A stretch of 34,746 bases of DNA from Pedosphaera sp. (GTDB lineage Bacteria; Verrucomicrobiota; Verrucomicrobiia; Limisphaerales; Pedosphaeraceae), in the NCBI GenBank assembly GCA_028293285.1, contig JAQGPC010000266.1, positions 1 to 34,746 on the forward strand. The letters run 5' to 3'. Position 1 is the first letter of the stretch; every line of letters begins with the position of its first letter. The position numbers were made by a program, and so were the translations under genes. The notes under the pieces are model-generated. The model searched no databases. It saw only the letters and a list, made by a program, of their open reading frames with translations, and was not told the DNA's origin. Below, piece by piece: positions 15,464 through 23,524 of this stretch.

Positions 15464-17089
15464 ATGGAAGACCATAAAAAGCCGGGTATTCTGGCCGGTT
15501 TGTTTGTCGGCCTGATGCTCACATTGGTGTTGACGGTGATTTTTTATCTGGCCTGGAAACTTGCAGGACTGCCTTTCGTGCCCTTCGATATCTTCGATTG
15601 GATGACCCGCGTTTTGCCCGGACAGATTATCGCCTCGGGCATCGATACCATGGTAAAAGTGATCCGCGCGCTAAACCTGGGGCCAACAGCGGCCACCGCC
15701 AAGCTGGCTGAGCAATCCATGGCCGTAGGCGGCATGGTGGTTGGGGGCATGATCGCAGGAGCGCTTTTTTTCGTTGTCGAACGCGTGTTGCACGGGCGTT
15801 ATGACCATGCTCTGGGTCTTGCGTTCGGACTGGCGGTGGGAATCCCCATTATGTTGCTCAGCCAACATCTGAACAAGGCCTCGGAAATCCCGCCCTGGAT
15901 CAGTGCAGCGTGGATTCTACTGGCTTTCCTGGCATGGGGAGCTGCCATCGGCTGGGTTAATCATCGCCTTTTTAGTACCGTCCGCCAGACGGAAGACTCT
16001 GCCGAACAAGCCTCTGTAAAACGCATTAACCGCCGCAGGTTTCTAGTTCGGCTTGGTGGCACAACCGCTTTGATCACCGTGACTGGCGCGGTGGTTGGCC
16101 GACTGGCCGGGATCGGAGGCAGGCAATCCGCGGTGGGCAACAAACCATTGTGGTCCTCCAATCACCCGTTGCCTAATGCGGATGCTGAGGTTAGGCCCGT
16201 AGCAGGCACGCGACCGGAATTTACGCCCTTGGAAAGGCATTACCGGATTGATATCAATACCACGCCTCCGACCATCAAGGAGGCCCAGTGGAAACTGAAG
16301 ATAAAAGGTCTGGTGGAAAAGCCGCTCGAGTTGACGCTGGATGAACTTCGCGCTTATGAACCGATGCATCAGTTTATCACCCTTGCCTGCATTTCCAATC
16401 CTGTAGGCGGTGACTTGATTGGAACAACTCGCTGGACGGGAGTCAGCCTGCAACGACTTCTGCCAAGCTGGCAGATCAAGCCCGAGGCCACGTATCTTAA
16501 AATTCGTGGAACTGATGGGTTCTATGAAGTTGTTGCGCTGGAAACGATCAAGTCAGATGAGCGGGTGATGCTGGCTTACGAGTGGGATGGCGTGCCGCTG
16601 CTGGCCGAGCATGGATTTCCTTTAAGAATTTACGTCCCCAACACCTATGGCATGAAGTTGCCGAAATGGATCGAGTCCATCGAAGTGACGGATCATTGGG
16701 AGCCGGGATATTGGGTGACGCGAGGTTGGGACAAGGCGGCGCAGATGAAGACGACCTCGGTAATTGATGCGGTCGGGGTGAACATGAACATCGTCGGAGC
16801 AGATGCGCGGACAATTGTACCCATAGGCGGGATTGCCCACGCGGGATCGCGCGGAATTTCCAAGGTCGAAGTGCAGGTGGACGAGGGGCCCTGGCAATCG
16901 GCCGCGTTGCGCAAACCACTTTCTCAATTAACCTGGGTCATCTGGCGTTATGAATGGCCCTTCCAAAGAGGCAAACACACATTCACCGTGCGTTGTTATG
17001 ACGGTGCTGGCGTGATGCAAAGTGCAGTGCCAACGCCCATGGAACCGGACGGGGCAGCCGGATTGCACAGTAAAACCCAGATGTTTTGA
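15464..17089 (+). CDS. Membrane-anchored molybdopterin oxidoreductase (sulfite oxidase-like)
   Basis: A 541-aa protein with two parts. Residues 1-170 form a membrane domain with about four helices (near 8-32, 87-106, 115-133 and 145-165). Then comes a twin-arginine-like stretch, NRRRFLVRLGG (189-199), followed by a hydrophobic segment. From about 260 to the end there is a sulfite-oxidase-type molybdopterin domain with the Mo-ligand Cys309 in 'ITLACISNPVGG', 'RWTGVSLQRLL', 'EHGFPLRIYVPNTYGMKLPKW' and a C-terminal Ig-like dimerisation domain (GISKVEVQVDEGPWQ). The start has an excellent AAGGAGG. The family usually transfers electrons from an oxidised substrate; no haem motif is seen, so the membrane domain may serve as anchor or electron partner. 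The substrate is unknown. A second, soluble homologue lies convergently downstream. Confidence 0.9.
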   Translation: MEDHKKPGILAGLFVGLMLTLVLTVIFYLAWKLAGLPFVPFDIFDWMTRVLPGQIIASGIDTMVKVIRALNLGPTAATAKLAEQSMAVGGMVVGGMIAGALFFVVERVLHGRYDHALGLAFGLAVGIPIMLLSQHLNKASEIPPWISAAWILLAFLAWGAAIGWVNHRLFSTVRQTEDSAEQASVKRINRRRFLVRLGGTTALITVTGAVVGRLAGIGGRQSAVGNKPLWSSNHPLPNADAEVRPVAGTRPEFTPLERHYRIDINTTPPTIKEAQWKLKIKGLVEKPLELTLDELRAYEPMHQFITLACISNPVGGDLIGTTRWTGVSLQRLLPSWQIKPEATYLKIRGTDGFYEVVALETIKSDERVMLAYEWDGVPLLAEHGFPLRIYVPNTYGMKLPKWIESIEVTDHWEPGYWVTRGWDKAAQMKTTSVIDAVGVNMNIVGADARTIVPIGGIAHAGSRGISKVEVQVDEGPWQSAALRKPLSQLTWVIWRYEWPFQRGKHTFTVRCYDGAGVMQSAVPTPMEPDGAAGLHSKTQMF

Positions 17090-17114
17090 AAAATCGTTTA
17101 GGAGTGAGAAAGAT

Positions 17115-17185
17115 TTAAGCAAACCGATCATCCGTAAATCACTTGGCATGGCTCCGAGCAAATTCGCCGCACGATCCCGTGCCGC
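17115..17185 (-). pseudogene. Gene debris: cysteine desulfurase fragment plus duplicated molybdoenzyme tail
   Basis: Bases 17140-17185 match 15101-15146 inside the cysteine desulfurase gene at about 38 of the first 43 positions. Read on the minus strand they encode 'ARDRAANLLGAMPSD', against 'ARDRAAKLLGAKPSE' in the intact enzyme (residues 50-64). Right next to it, 17115-17135 is a near-copy of the last codons of the molybdo-oxidoreductase at 17207 (TDDRFA-stop). Such a mixture between two convergent genes points to past duplication and decay. Confidence 0.7.
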
Positions 17186-17206
17186 TACGATAGGATGACA
17201 AACCAT

Positions 17207-17839
17207 CTACGCAAACCGATCATCTGTGAACGGGTCCGCAGTATTTGAATAACCGCGTAGTTCCCAGAAGCCAAGAATGTCGCGATCCAGAAAAGTAATT
17301 TCGCGGATGAACTTGGCCCCTTTCCACGCATAACGCTTCGGAACGATCACCCGCGCCGGTCCGCCATGTTCTTTCGTCAGCGGTTTGCCATTCCATGAGT
17401 GGGCGATCAGCACGTCGTCATCCAAGCACACATCCAAGGGATTGTTCGTGGAATAGCCATCGTAACTCTTGAAAAAGACGTGCGTCGCTGAAGCTTTAGG
17501 CTTCACCAAATCCGCAATCGTAAAGAAGGCGACACCTTCAAACTCCATATCGAATTGGCTCCAAGTCGTCACACAATGGAAATCGCTGACATCCTTGAAT
17601 TGCGGCAGTGCGAGGAACTGTTCCCAATTCAACGTCACCGGATTTTCTACGTGCCCGCCAATCTTCAATTCCCATTTATCCAGCGGAATTTCCGGGCGAA
17701 TACCCAGATCCAGCACGGGAAAATTATGCACCTGTCGTTGACCCGGAGGCAGGCGGTCTTCGGAACGCACGACGCGCTTTTCCTTTCCCGCCATCTTCCG
17801 CGCCCAACGTTCCTTGGCTGCGATGTAAGCTTCCTTCAT
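17207..17839 (-). CDS. Sulfite oxidase-like molybdopterin oxidoreductase, soluble
   Basis: A 210-aa protein of the sulfite-oxidase/YedY molybdopterin fold, close to the minimal catalytic domain. Counting from ATG 17839, the Mo-ligand Cys is residue 89 in 'SDFHCVTTWSQFD', a typical HCVT motif. 'WELKIGGHVENPVTLNWEQFLALP' is the common N-terminal portion, and 'LTKEHGGPARVIVPKRYAWKGAKF' the cofactor-contact region. There is no signal peptide, so it is probably cytosolic unless carried by a partner. A TTG two codons earlier is an alternative start. The C-terminus ends TDDRFA, which is duplicated just downstream. It faces the membrane-bound homologue at 15464. The substrate is not known. Confidence 0.88.
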   Translation of the reverse strand: MKEAYIAAKERWARKMAGKEKRVVRSEDRLPPGQRQVHNFPVLDLGIRPEIPLDKWELKIGGHVENPVTLNWEQFLALPQFKDVSDFHCVTTWSQFDMEFEGVAFFTIADLVKPKASATHVFFKSYDGYSTNNPLDVCLDDDVLIAHSWNGKPLTKEHGGPARVIVPKRYAWKGAKFIREITFLDRDILGFWELRGYSNTADPFTDDRFA

Positions 17840-17914
17840 GGTCAATAGGTAGCGCCAGTAAGGAAGAAATTCAATGTGCGTGGAGGATTAGCAGCAAAGC
17901 AACACGACCTTTAA

Positions 17915-19060
17915 TCATGCCGCCTTCTCCGCCTTATGTGTGCAGGCAATATCCTTATCCGGATCAATCTCCCATTGTTTGGCAATCACTTCATGGTCTT
18001 TGGTGATCTCCCACTTGTCCGGCAACGCCGAGCCGATATGCGCGCGGTTTGCGCCCTTCAATTCCATGCAGCCTTTGTTGTTGCCAATCTTCGTGATGAA
18101 CTTGATTTCTTCCTCTTCGAGCTGGATGTCCGGCAGCGATGCCAATTCATCAACTTTGGTTTCAATGGTCTTGGCATTGTCGCCCACTTCCTGAATCAAT
18201 GTTGGAATCACGCTCTTCACGCCGGGTTGCGATAGATTGTACAAACAGGCGAGTTGCAGCATGGTGATGTTGTGATAGCGCGCAATTTCCCGGAGCTTGT
18301 CCATCTTGGCCACGCCCGCTTCCACCCAGCCCGCCGGACGGAACGTGCGATGATCCTGATGACCAAATTGATGTCCGGGCTTTACGTCGTCATGGAACAA
18401 GCCGCCGTAATCCACCACACGCGTGATCAGCTTGACGTTATGCTTCACTGCCGCCTGCAAAACCATGCAGCCCGGCCACGGCTCGAGCGGATTCAAAATA
18501 ATCATCGCCCAGTCAAGCAGATCGCCAAATCGCGCCAAGGCCAGCAGCATATCTAGAGTAAACCCGTTCGCGGGCCCAGGGGCGATGCCGAGGCGGTCGG
18601 TGAGTTTGGCATCTTTGACCTTATCCATGGCGCTCCAGACCTTATCGCTCGTGTAGCCGATGAAATCAGGATTGTGCAGCAGCAGCAGGTCGAACCGATC
18701 CGTTTTGCACCGGGCGAGAGCTTTCTCAGTGGCCATGCGAACGTAACTGGGAAATTCGGCTGGCGTTTGCGTGGCGGTGAAGCGCGGATATCCCTTGGAA
18801 CCGGCGCGTTCGCCTTTGTAAAAGTCGTGGCCAATGGCACCAACGAGGCAATAGGAATCACGTGGCAAACCAGTCAAGGCCTTGCCCAGCATTTCATCGG
18901 CCGCGCCATTGCCGTAAACATCCGCCGTCATGAAGGTGCGAATGCCTTGCTTGTAAGCGTGTTGAATAACGCTGATATAACGTTCTTCGCTTAGTGGCTC
19001 GCCAAAGTGCATGTAGCGACCACCGTTCCAGGTTCCGTAAGCCGTGCGTGTCAGATCCAT
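17915..19060 (-). CDS. Aldo/keto reductase family protein with altered catalytic tetrad
   Basis: A 381-aa TIM-barrel protein of the aldo/keto reductase superfamily, which normally uses NADPH to reduce carbonyls. The family pattern is clear: 'TADVYGNGAADEMLGKAL' (45-62), 'FDLLLLHNPDF' (123-133) and 'LACLYNLSQPGVKSVIPT' near the cofactor site. From ATG 19060, Tyr49 and His129 of the classic tetrad are present. The Asp expected five residues before the Tyr is Met44 (FMTADVY), and the usual Lys position (about 75, in 'CLVGAIGHDF') holds Ala. So either the chemistry is changed or the protein is not a standard reductase. It has an unusually polar C-terminal extension. A TTG start three codons upstream is less likely. 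Confidence 0.85.
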   Translation of the reverse strand: MDLTRTAYGTWNGGRYMHFGEPLSEERYISVIQHAYKQGIRTFMTADVYGNGAADEMLGKALTGLPRDSYCLVGAIGHDFYKGERAGSKGYPRFTATQTPAEFPSYVRMATEKALARCKTDRFDLLLLHNPDFIGYTSDKVWSAMDKVKDAKLTDRLGIAPGPANGFTLDMLLALARFGDLLDWAMIILNPLEPWPGCMVLQAAVKHNVKLITRVVDYGGLFHDDVKPGHQFGHQDHRTFRPAGWVEAGVAKMDKLREIARYHNITMLQLACLYNLSQPGVKSVIPTLIQEVGDNAKTIETKVDELASLPDIQLEEEEIKFITKIGNNKGCMELKGANRAHIGSALPDKWEITKDHEVIAKQWEIDPDKDIACTHKAEKAA

Positions 19061-19377
19061 AAAATTCAAAAACTAAAGTGCCAGAGAAGCCTTTCTGCGT
19101 CTACAGGCACTTGTCTCAGCCAAATGAATTTACCACGTCACGGCAGCATGAAAATAGTTTTTCCTGCGGCTTTGGCCTCACGGGCCTCCGTCAGGCAGCG
19201 GCATTCACAGAAAAGTCACCTGGGCTCCTTCTGTTTGTAACCCGCCTTTGGCAAAACATTCACAGTAACAACAGCGATTTATCTACAGCCTTTAACGGCA
19301 TACGACCCCTCCAGGTTTGCAAGGGCCTGGAGGGTTTTCTATTTGCGGGCAGGCGGCTTTCCAGTAGTTTTAAAAGT
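19061..19377. other. Divergent intergenic region with leader terminator
   Basis: This 317-bp region lies between the AKR gene (minus) and the beta-helix transferase (plus). Besides the terminator hairpin at 19307-19344 I see a weak AGTGCC/GGCACT pairing near 19076-19111. A plus-strand frame continues through here in phase with the downstream gene from 19078. However, the conserved protein starts at 19378 and the upstream residues look non-coding. Confidence 0.45.
19307..19344 (+). terminator. Rho-independent terminator in the leader of the beta-helix transferase gene
   Basis: CCCTCCAGG (19307-19315), a 10-nt loop, CCTGGAGGG (19326-19334), then TTTTCTATTT. The stem is a perfect 9 bp. No plus-strand gene ends upstream within about 2 kb, and the next start codon is only 33 bp further on. 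It may be an attenuator or the end of a small RNA. Confidence 0.75.
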
Positions 19378-20061
19378 ATGTTCAAGCCGAGTGACTTGTT
19401 TGATTTGAGCCAGACAGAGCATGCCGCTCTGTTCGAGGGTTGCGAATACGCCTGGGACGCACTGAAAAAACTCAAGGCGTACATCGAAGCGAACGTAAAA
19501 CCATCGCCGCATAGCCATGGCAATGCCCGTGTCTTTATTGGTGATCAGGTATTTATCGGTGAAGGAACAGTCATTGAGGACGGGGTGATGATCAAGGGGC
19601 CCGCCATTATTGGTAAGAACTGTGAGATTCGTCACAACGCCTATATTCGCGAGCACGTCATCATCGGCGACCACTGCGTCATTGGCAACTCGTGCGAGTT
19701 CAAGCACTCCCTGCTCTTTAATAACGGCACGATCCCGCATTTCAGTTACGTGGGAGATTCGATTCTAGGCTACAAGGCGCATCTTGGTGCTGGCGTGAAG
19801 ATTTCCAACGTCAAATTGGTTCCCGGCAATGTGACCGTGGATAAGGATGGTAAACCTTTTGATACCGGCCTGCGCAAGTTCGGCGCACTCCTGGGTGACC
19901 ATACTGACATCGGGTGTAACGCCGTGTTGAATCCCGGGAGCATCATCGGACGCAATTCGTCCATGTATCCCAACACCAATTGGCGGGGCATCCTGCCCGC
20001 CAACATGATAGTGAAAAACAAGGCAGCCCAGGAAGTGATTGTGAGGCGCGTGCGTGGCTAG
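19378..20061 (+). CDS. Left-handed beta-helix (hexapeptide repeat) acyl-/nucleotidyl-transferase
   Basis: A 227-aa protein of the hexapeptide-repeat (left-handed beta-helix) superfamily, similar to the C-terminal half of GlmU. The repeats run from about residue 48 ('NARVFIGDQVFIGEGTVIEDG') through 'IIGKNCEIRHNAYIREHVIIGDHCVIGNSCEFKHS', 'YVGDSILGYKAHLGAGVKISN' and 'DHTDIGCNAVLNPGSIIGRNSSMYPN'. In GlmU the matching region is the acetyltransferase; here the uridylyltransferase half is absent and a short helical N-terminus (FKPSDLFDLSQTEHAALFEGCEYAW) replaces it. It probably acts on a nucleotide sugar, but the acyl donor and substrate are not readable. The ATG at 19378 is chosen because everything before it lacks similarity to the fold. 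A terminator precedes it. Confidence 0.85.
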   Translation: MFKPSDLFDLSQTEHAALFEGCEYAWDALKKLKAYIEANVKPSPHSHGNARVFIGDQVFIGEGTVIEDGVMIKGPAIIGKNCEIRHNAYIREHVIIGDHCVIGNSCEFKHSLLFNNGTIPHFSYVGDSILGYKAHLGAGVKISNVKLVPGNVTVDKDGKPFDTGLRKFGALLGDHTDIGCNAVLNPGSIIGRNSSMYPNTNWRGILPANMIVKNKAAQEVIVRRVRG

Positions 20062-20094
20062 GACGCTCCTTACACGGATGCTATCTTTAGGAAG

Positions 20095-22254
20095 ATGATC
20101 AGCATCATTGAATCCCAACCCGCCGAAGCTGGCAGTGATTTGGTTGCCCAGGTCGAAGCCATCTTTTCACCCAGCGGCATCCTGTCCAAGGCGAGCAATT
20201 TCGAATATCGCCCGCAACAACAACGCATGGCGGTGGCGGTCGCTCAAGCCTTGGAGAAAAAGGAGCATCTCGTGGTGGAGGCAGGCACGGGCGTGGGCAA
20301 GAGCCTGGCTTATTTAATTCCTTCGATTCTTTTCGCCGTTGGGCAAAGCAAGAAGGCGGTCATCTCCACGCATACCATCAATTTGCAGGAGCAGCTCACG
20401 CAAAAAGATTTGCCGATGCTCGAGCAAGTGCTGCCCATCAAGTTCAGCTACACGATGCTCAAGGGACGCGGTAATTATTTATGCTCCCGACGCCTGTCCA
20501 AGGCGATGCAGCAATCGAACAGCCTTTTCACTTCGCCGGAAGAGGAGGAACTGAAACGTATTTTCGCATGGTCCAAGATCACTACGGATGGAAGTCTTTC
20601 TGATTTCGAAATCGAACCGGACCCGAAAGTCTGGTCGCATGTTTGTTCGGAGCGCGGACTGTGCTCGCCCAAAATGTGTGGGCACCAATCCGAGTTTGGC
20701 CAACAAAACGGCGTCTGCTTCTTTCAACGTGCGCGGCAGCGTATTCTTTCTGCTGACGTGCTGGTGGTGAATCATACGCTGTTCTTCACCTTGCTGGGCG
20801 GCATTGAAGAAGAGATTGAGGGCGGGATCATGTTTAAAAATGATTTCGTCATTTTCGACGAAGCCCACCAAATGGAAAGCGTTGCTTCGAAGCATATTGG
20901 ACTCAGTGTTTCCAGCGGGCAGATGCGTTATGCTTTGCAGCGACTTTGGAATCCGCGCACCGAGAAGGGAATTCTCGCCACGCTGCGGCAAGGAGCCGCA
21001 GTGAAACTGGTCGCGGATCTGTTGCGCGAAGCAGATCATTTCTTCGGAGAAGTGGAAACGGCCTGCGAAGAATTGCGCAAAGCCCAAGCCGAGGAGCAAA
21101 GTTCGTATGAATCCAGCGCGGCGAAAGCGAAACGCGTTTGGACCGAGCTGCGTATTCGCCGGCCTGAATTGGTGCAGGACAATGTCACCTTGCCTATTCA
21201 ACGATTGCGCGAAGCGGTGAGTGATCTCATCAAGTTGACCGAGGACAAGGACACCGGTCAGGAATTGGTCGAGTGCAACCGTCGGTTGACCGAACTGCGC
21301 GAGGAAGTGGCGATGTTCCTCAGCCAGAGCGCGGAAGACTACGTGTATTGGGTGGAGCGCGGCGGCAAGTCACAGAAGAACCTTGCCTTGAACGCCGCCC
21401 CGGTGGATGTCGCGGAATACCTGCGCCGCCGTTTGTTTGGTTGTGACTCAAGTATCATCATGACCAGCGCCACACTTTCGGTTTCCGAGAAGGAAGTCCA
21501 AGGACCAAAATCAAAAGTCCAAAACATCACCGCGACCGAACCGGAGAAGCCCACACGCACACCGCCCCGCAATGCCTTTCCGGGACTGAACTATTTCGTG
21601 CGCCGTGTCGGCGCGGAAGGAGCCACGCTCTTGCAAGTGGGCACACCGTTTAATTACGAAGAGCAGATGAAGCTGTTCGTCGTGAATAAAATGCCTGACC
21701 CACGCGATGCCGGTTATCGTGATGCGCTCATCCATTGGATTGAGCATTTCGTAAAAATGACGCACGGCAAAGCATTCGTATTGTTCACGAGTTATAAGCT
21801 GATGCAGGAAGTCAGCGAACGGATGCAGCCGTTCTTCGACAAGCTGGACCTCGAATGTTTTGTGCAGGGAACCGGCACGCCCCGCTCCGTGATGCTCGAG
21901 AAATTCAAGGAGGACGTGGATTCCGTCCTCTTCGGCACCGACAGTTTTTGGCAAGGCGTGGATGTCCCCGGCGAAGCGCTGTCGAACGTCATCATCACCC
22001 GCCTCCCTTTCGCCGTGCCCGACCATCCACTCATTGAAGCGCGCATCGAAAACATCGAAGCCCGCGGCGGTAATCCCTTTAGTGAATTCTCATTGCCCGA
22101 AGCCATTCTCAAATTTCGCCAGGGCGTTGGCCGGCTGATCCGCACCAAGACCGACAAGGGCATCGTGGTCGTGTTGGACAATCGCGTGTTGGTGAAACGG
22201 TATGGGCAGGCGTTTATTGATGCGCTGCCGAAATGTCCAATGGAAGTTATTTGA
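20095..22254 (+). CDS. dinG: DinG/XPD-family ATP-dependent DNA helicase
   Basis: A 719-aa superfamily 2 helicase of the Fe-S DinG/XPD type, acting in DNA repair and resolution of R-loops or damaged forks. Walker A is 'EAGTGVGKS' (62-70) and the DEAH box is 'FDEAHQ' (254-259). Candidate iron-sulfur Cys are 130 (GNYLC), 184, 190, 195 and 208 (HVCSERGLCSPKMCGHQ; GVCFF), spaced as expected for a 4Fe-4S domain. 'SATLS' and later 'GTDSFWQGVDVPGEALSNVIITRLPF' and 'FRQGVGRLIRTKTDKG' are helicase motifs III to VI. There is no exonuclease domain. Right after SATLS an in-frame low-complexity insert (about 467-479) comes from a dispersed repeat at 21494-21526. The gene is 33 bp downstream of the beta-helix transferase, and its stop lies 4 bp from the convergent dus gene. 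Confidence 0.93.
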   Translation: MISIIESQPAEAGSDLVAQVEAIFSPSGILSKASNFEYRPQQQRMAVAVAQALEKKEHLVVEAGTGVGKSLAYLIPSILFAVGQSKKAVISTHTINLQEQLTQKDLPMLEQVLPIKFSYTMLKGRGNYLCSRRLSKAMQQSNSLFTSPEEEELKRIFAWSKITTDGSLSDFEIEPDPKVWSHVCSERGLCSPKMCGHQSEFGQQNGVCFFQRARQRILSADVLVVNHTLFFTLLGGIEEEIEGGIMFKNDFVIFDEAHQMESVASKHIGLSVSSGQMRYALQRLWNPRTEKGILATLRQGAAVKLVADLLREADHFFGEVETACEELRKAQAEEQSSYESSAAKAKRVWTELRIRRPELVQDNVTLPIQRLREAVSDLIKLTEDKDTGQELVECNRRLTELREEVAMFLSQSAEDYVYWVERGGKSQKNLALNAAPVDVAEYLRRRLFGCDSSIIMTSATLSVSEKEVQGPKSKVQNITATEPEKPTRTPPRNAFPGLNYFVRRVGAEGATLLQVGTPFNYEEQMKLFVVNKMPDPRDAGYRDALIHWIEHFVKMTHGKAFVLFTSYKLMQEVSERMQPFFDKLDLECFVQGTGTPRSVMLEKFKEDVDSVLFGTDSFWQGVDVPGEALSNVIITRLPFAVPDHPLIEARIENIEARGGNPFSEFSLPEAILKFRQGVGRLIRTKTDKGIVVVLDNRVLVKRYGQAFIDALPKCPMEVI
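21494..21526 (+). repeat. Dispersed short repeat inserted in frame in the helicase gene
   Basis: A tract of the form AGTCCAAGGACCAAAATCAAA then AGTCCAAAAC, with the unit GTCCAA/GACCAA repeated about every 10-20 bp. It encodes 'EVQGPKSKVQ'. Similar 'GPKSKVQ' or reverse 'WTLDFGPWT' translations occur in repeat-derived hypothetical proteins; this is recalled, not searched. Confidence 0.6.
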
Positions 22255-22258
22255 GAAC

Positions 22259-23362
22259 TTACCAGACCTCCACTGGCCCTTTCGGAACCGGGATATGTTC
22301 CCGTTGCGCGACAGCCGGTTCCTGCATGAAAGAAGCAACCATCGGTGGCGGGCGATAGTTCGGCTTTAATTGACCGTTCTCATCCAGGAACTGCAAGCGC
22401 CACTTAATATAGCGCTCTAAAATTTCGTGAAACTCCGCACGGGTGGAAACCTGCACCACCTTTTTGTTGAATTCGTTACTCGGACCAAAGCGCTTGGAAT
22501 ACCACGGCGCAACTTTGCGAAACATTCGGCAGCCTAGTGCTTCACCAAAGACTTCCACCATCAAATCCAGGTGGCGGCACATCACCCGCACGCGTTCCTC
22601 AAAACTCGGTTCAGGCAATAGCTCGCCCGTCTTGAGGTAATGCTGCGTGTGCAAGAAAATCCAGGGATTGTAAAAAGCGCCGCGCCCGATGCTCACGCCG
22701 GTGCAACCGGTTTCAACGAACATCATTTTGGCGGCTTGAGAGGTGATGACATCACCATTGCCGATGACAGGAATCGATTTCACCGCTTGAACTACCGCAC
22801 GAATGCCGGGCAACTTGACAGTTCCTGAGAAACCTTGTTCGCGCGTGCGACCATGGACGAAAATGGCCGCGACCCCGGCATCTTCCAAAGCGCGGGCCAG
22901 ATCGGGTGCGGTAAGATTCTCATCATCCCAACCAAGCCGCATCTTGGCAGTGATGGGAATTTTCACGGCATCCACCATGCCTTTGACGAGCGCAGAAGTT
23001 TTGTCCAGCTCGGTCATCATCGCGGAGCCACCGCCCACCTTGCAGACTTTTCTGACGGGACAACCCATGTTGATATCCACCGAAGAAATGCCAATTGACT
23101 CCAGATAAACCGCCGCATCGCGCATCTCCTCGGGCACAGAGCCAAACAATTGCACGGCCAGCGGACGATCCGCCGGACTGGTTTCAATCAGCTTCAAAGC
23201 CTTTGGATTCTTTTCCAGCAGCGAGCGGGCATTGACCAGATCGGTGGTTGCGAGATCGAGCCCGCCAATTTCCCGTAACGCCAGACGAAAGGGCAGGTTG
23301 GTATAACCCGCGAGTGGCGAGAGGAACAAATTCGATTGCAATGTCAGCGACCCAAAACGCAT
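22259..23362 (-). CDS. tRNA-dihydrouridine synthase (Dus family)
   Basis: A flavoenzyme that reduces uridine to dihydrouridine in the D-loop of tRNA (367 aa). From ATG 23362 the protein starts MRFGSLTLQSNLFLSPLAGYTNLPFR, the typical Dus opening with FMN-binding residues. The catalytic Cys101 is in 'DINMGCPVRKVCKVGGG', followed by 'AKMRLGW', 'IFVHGRTREQGFSG' and 'PVIGNGDVITSQAA'. A C-terminal helical extension (about 300-367) follows the barrel as in DusB. Which subtype it is cannot be settled; DusB is most similar by eye. A longer frame to 23407 exists (MMLSVSGASVILSAI) but would place a spurious hydrophobic stretch before the conserved start. The 3' end nearly meets the helicase stop. Confidence 0.93.
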   Translation of the reverse strand: MRFGSLTLQSNLFLSPLAGYTNLPFRLALREIGGLDLATTDLVNARSLLEKNPKALKLIETSPADRPLAVQLFGSVPEEMRDAAVYLESIGISSVDINMGCPVRKVCKVGGGSAMMTELDKTSALVKGMVDAVKIPITAKMRLGWDDENLTAPDLARALEDAGVAAIFVHGRTREQGFSGTVKLPGIRAVVQAVKSIPVIGNGDVITSQAAKMMFVETGCTGVSIGRGAFYNPWIFLHTQHYLKTGELLPEPSFEERVRVMCRHLDLMVEVFGEALGCRMFRKVAPWYSKRFGPSNEFNKKVVQVSTRAEFHEILERYIKWRLQFLDENGQLKPNYRPPPMVASFMQEPAVAQREHIPVPKGPVEVW

Positions 23363-23524
23363 TATTGCACTCAGTATAACAGATGCGCCCGATACGGAAA
23401 GCATCATGAATTTAGGCTAATAACGAGGGCAAATGAGCTGGAAAGGCGGCCAGCTTGGGAATGTTATTGGTGCGGAAGCTGCTCTTATCAAGTTAGAGAA
23501 CTATCCTGCTGGCACCGGTGAATG

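Noticed and set aside
14673..15515. A 280-codon plus-strand frame opposite the cysteine desulfurase
   Set aside because: Antisense to a well-conserved enzyme; the translation has no family features.
20479..21201. A 240-codon minus-strand frame opposite the DinG-type helicase
   Set aside because: It lies inside a helicase gene that has all expected motifs in the other strand.
23336..23521. A 61-codon plus-strand frame between the dus gene and the IS
   Set aside because: It overlaps the start of dus and shows no coding signs.
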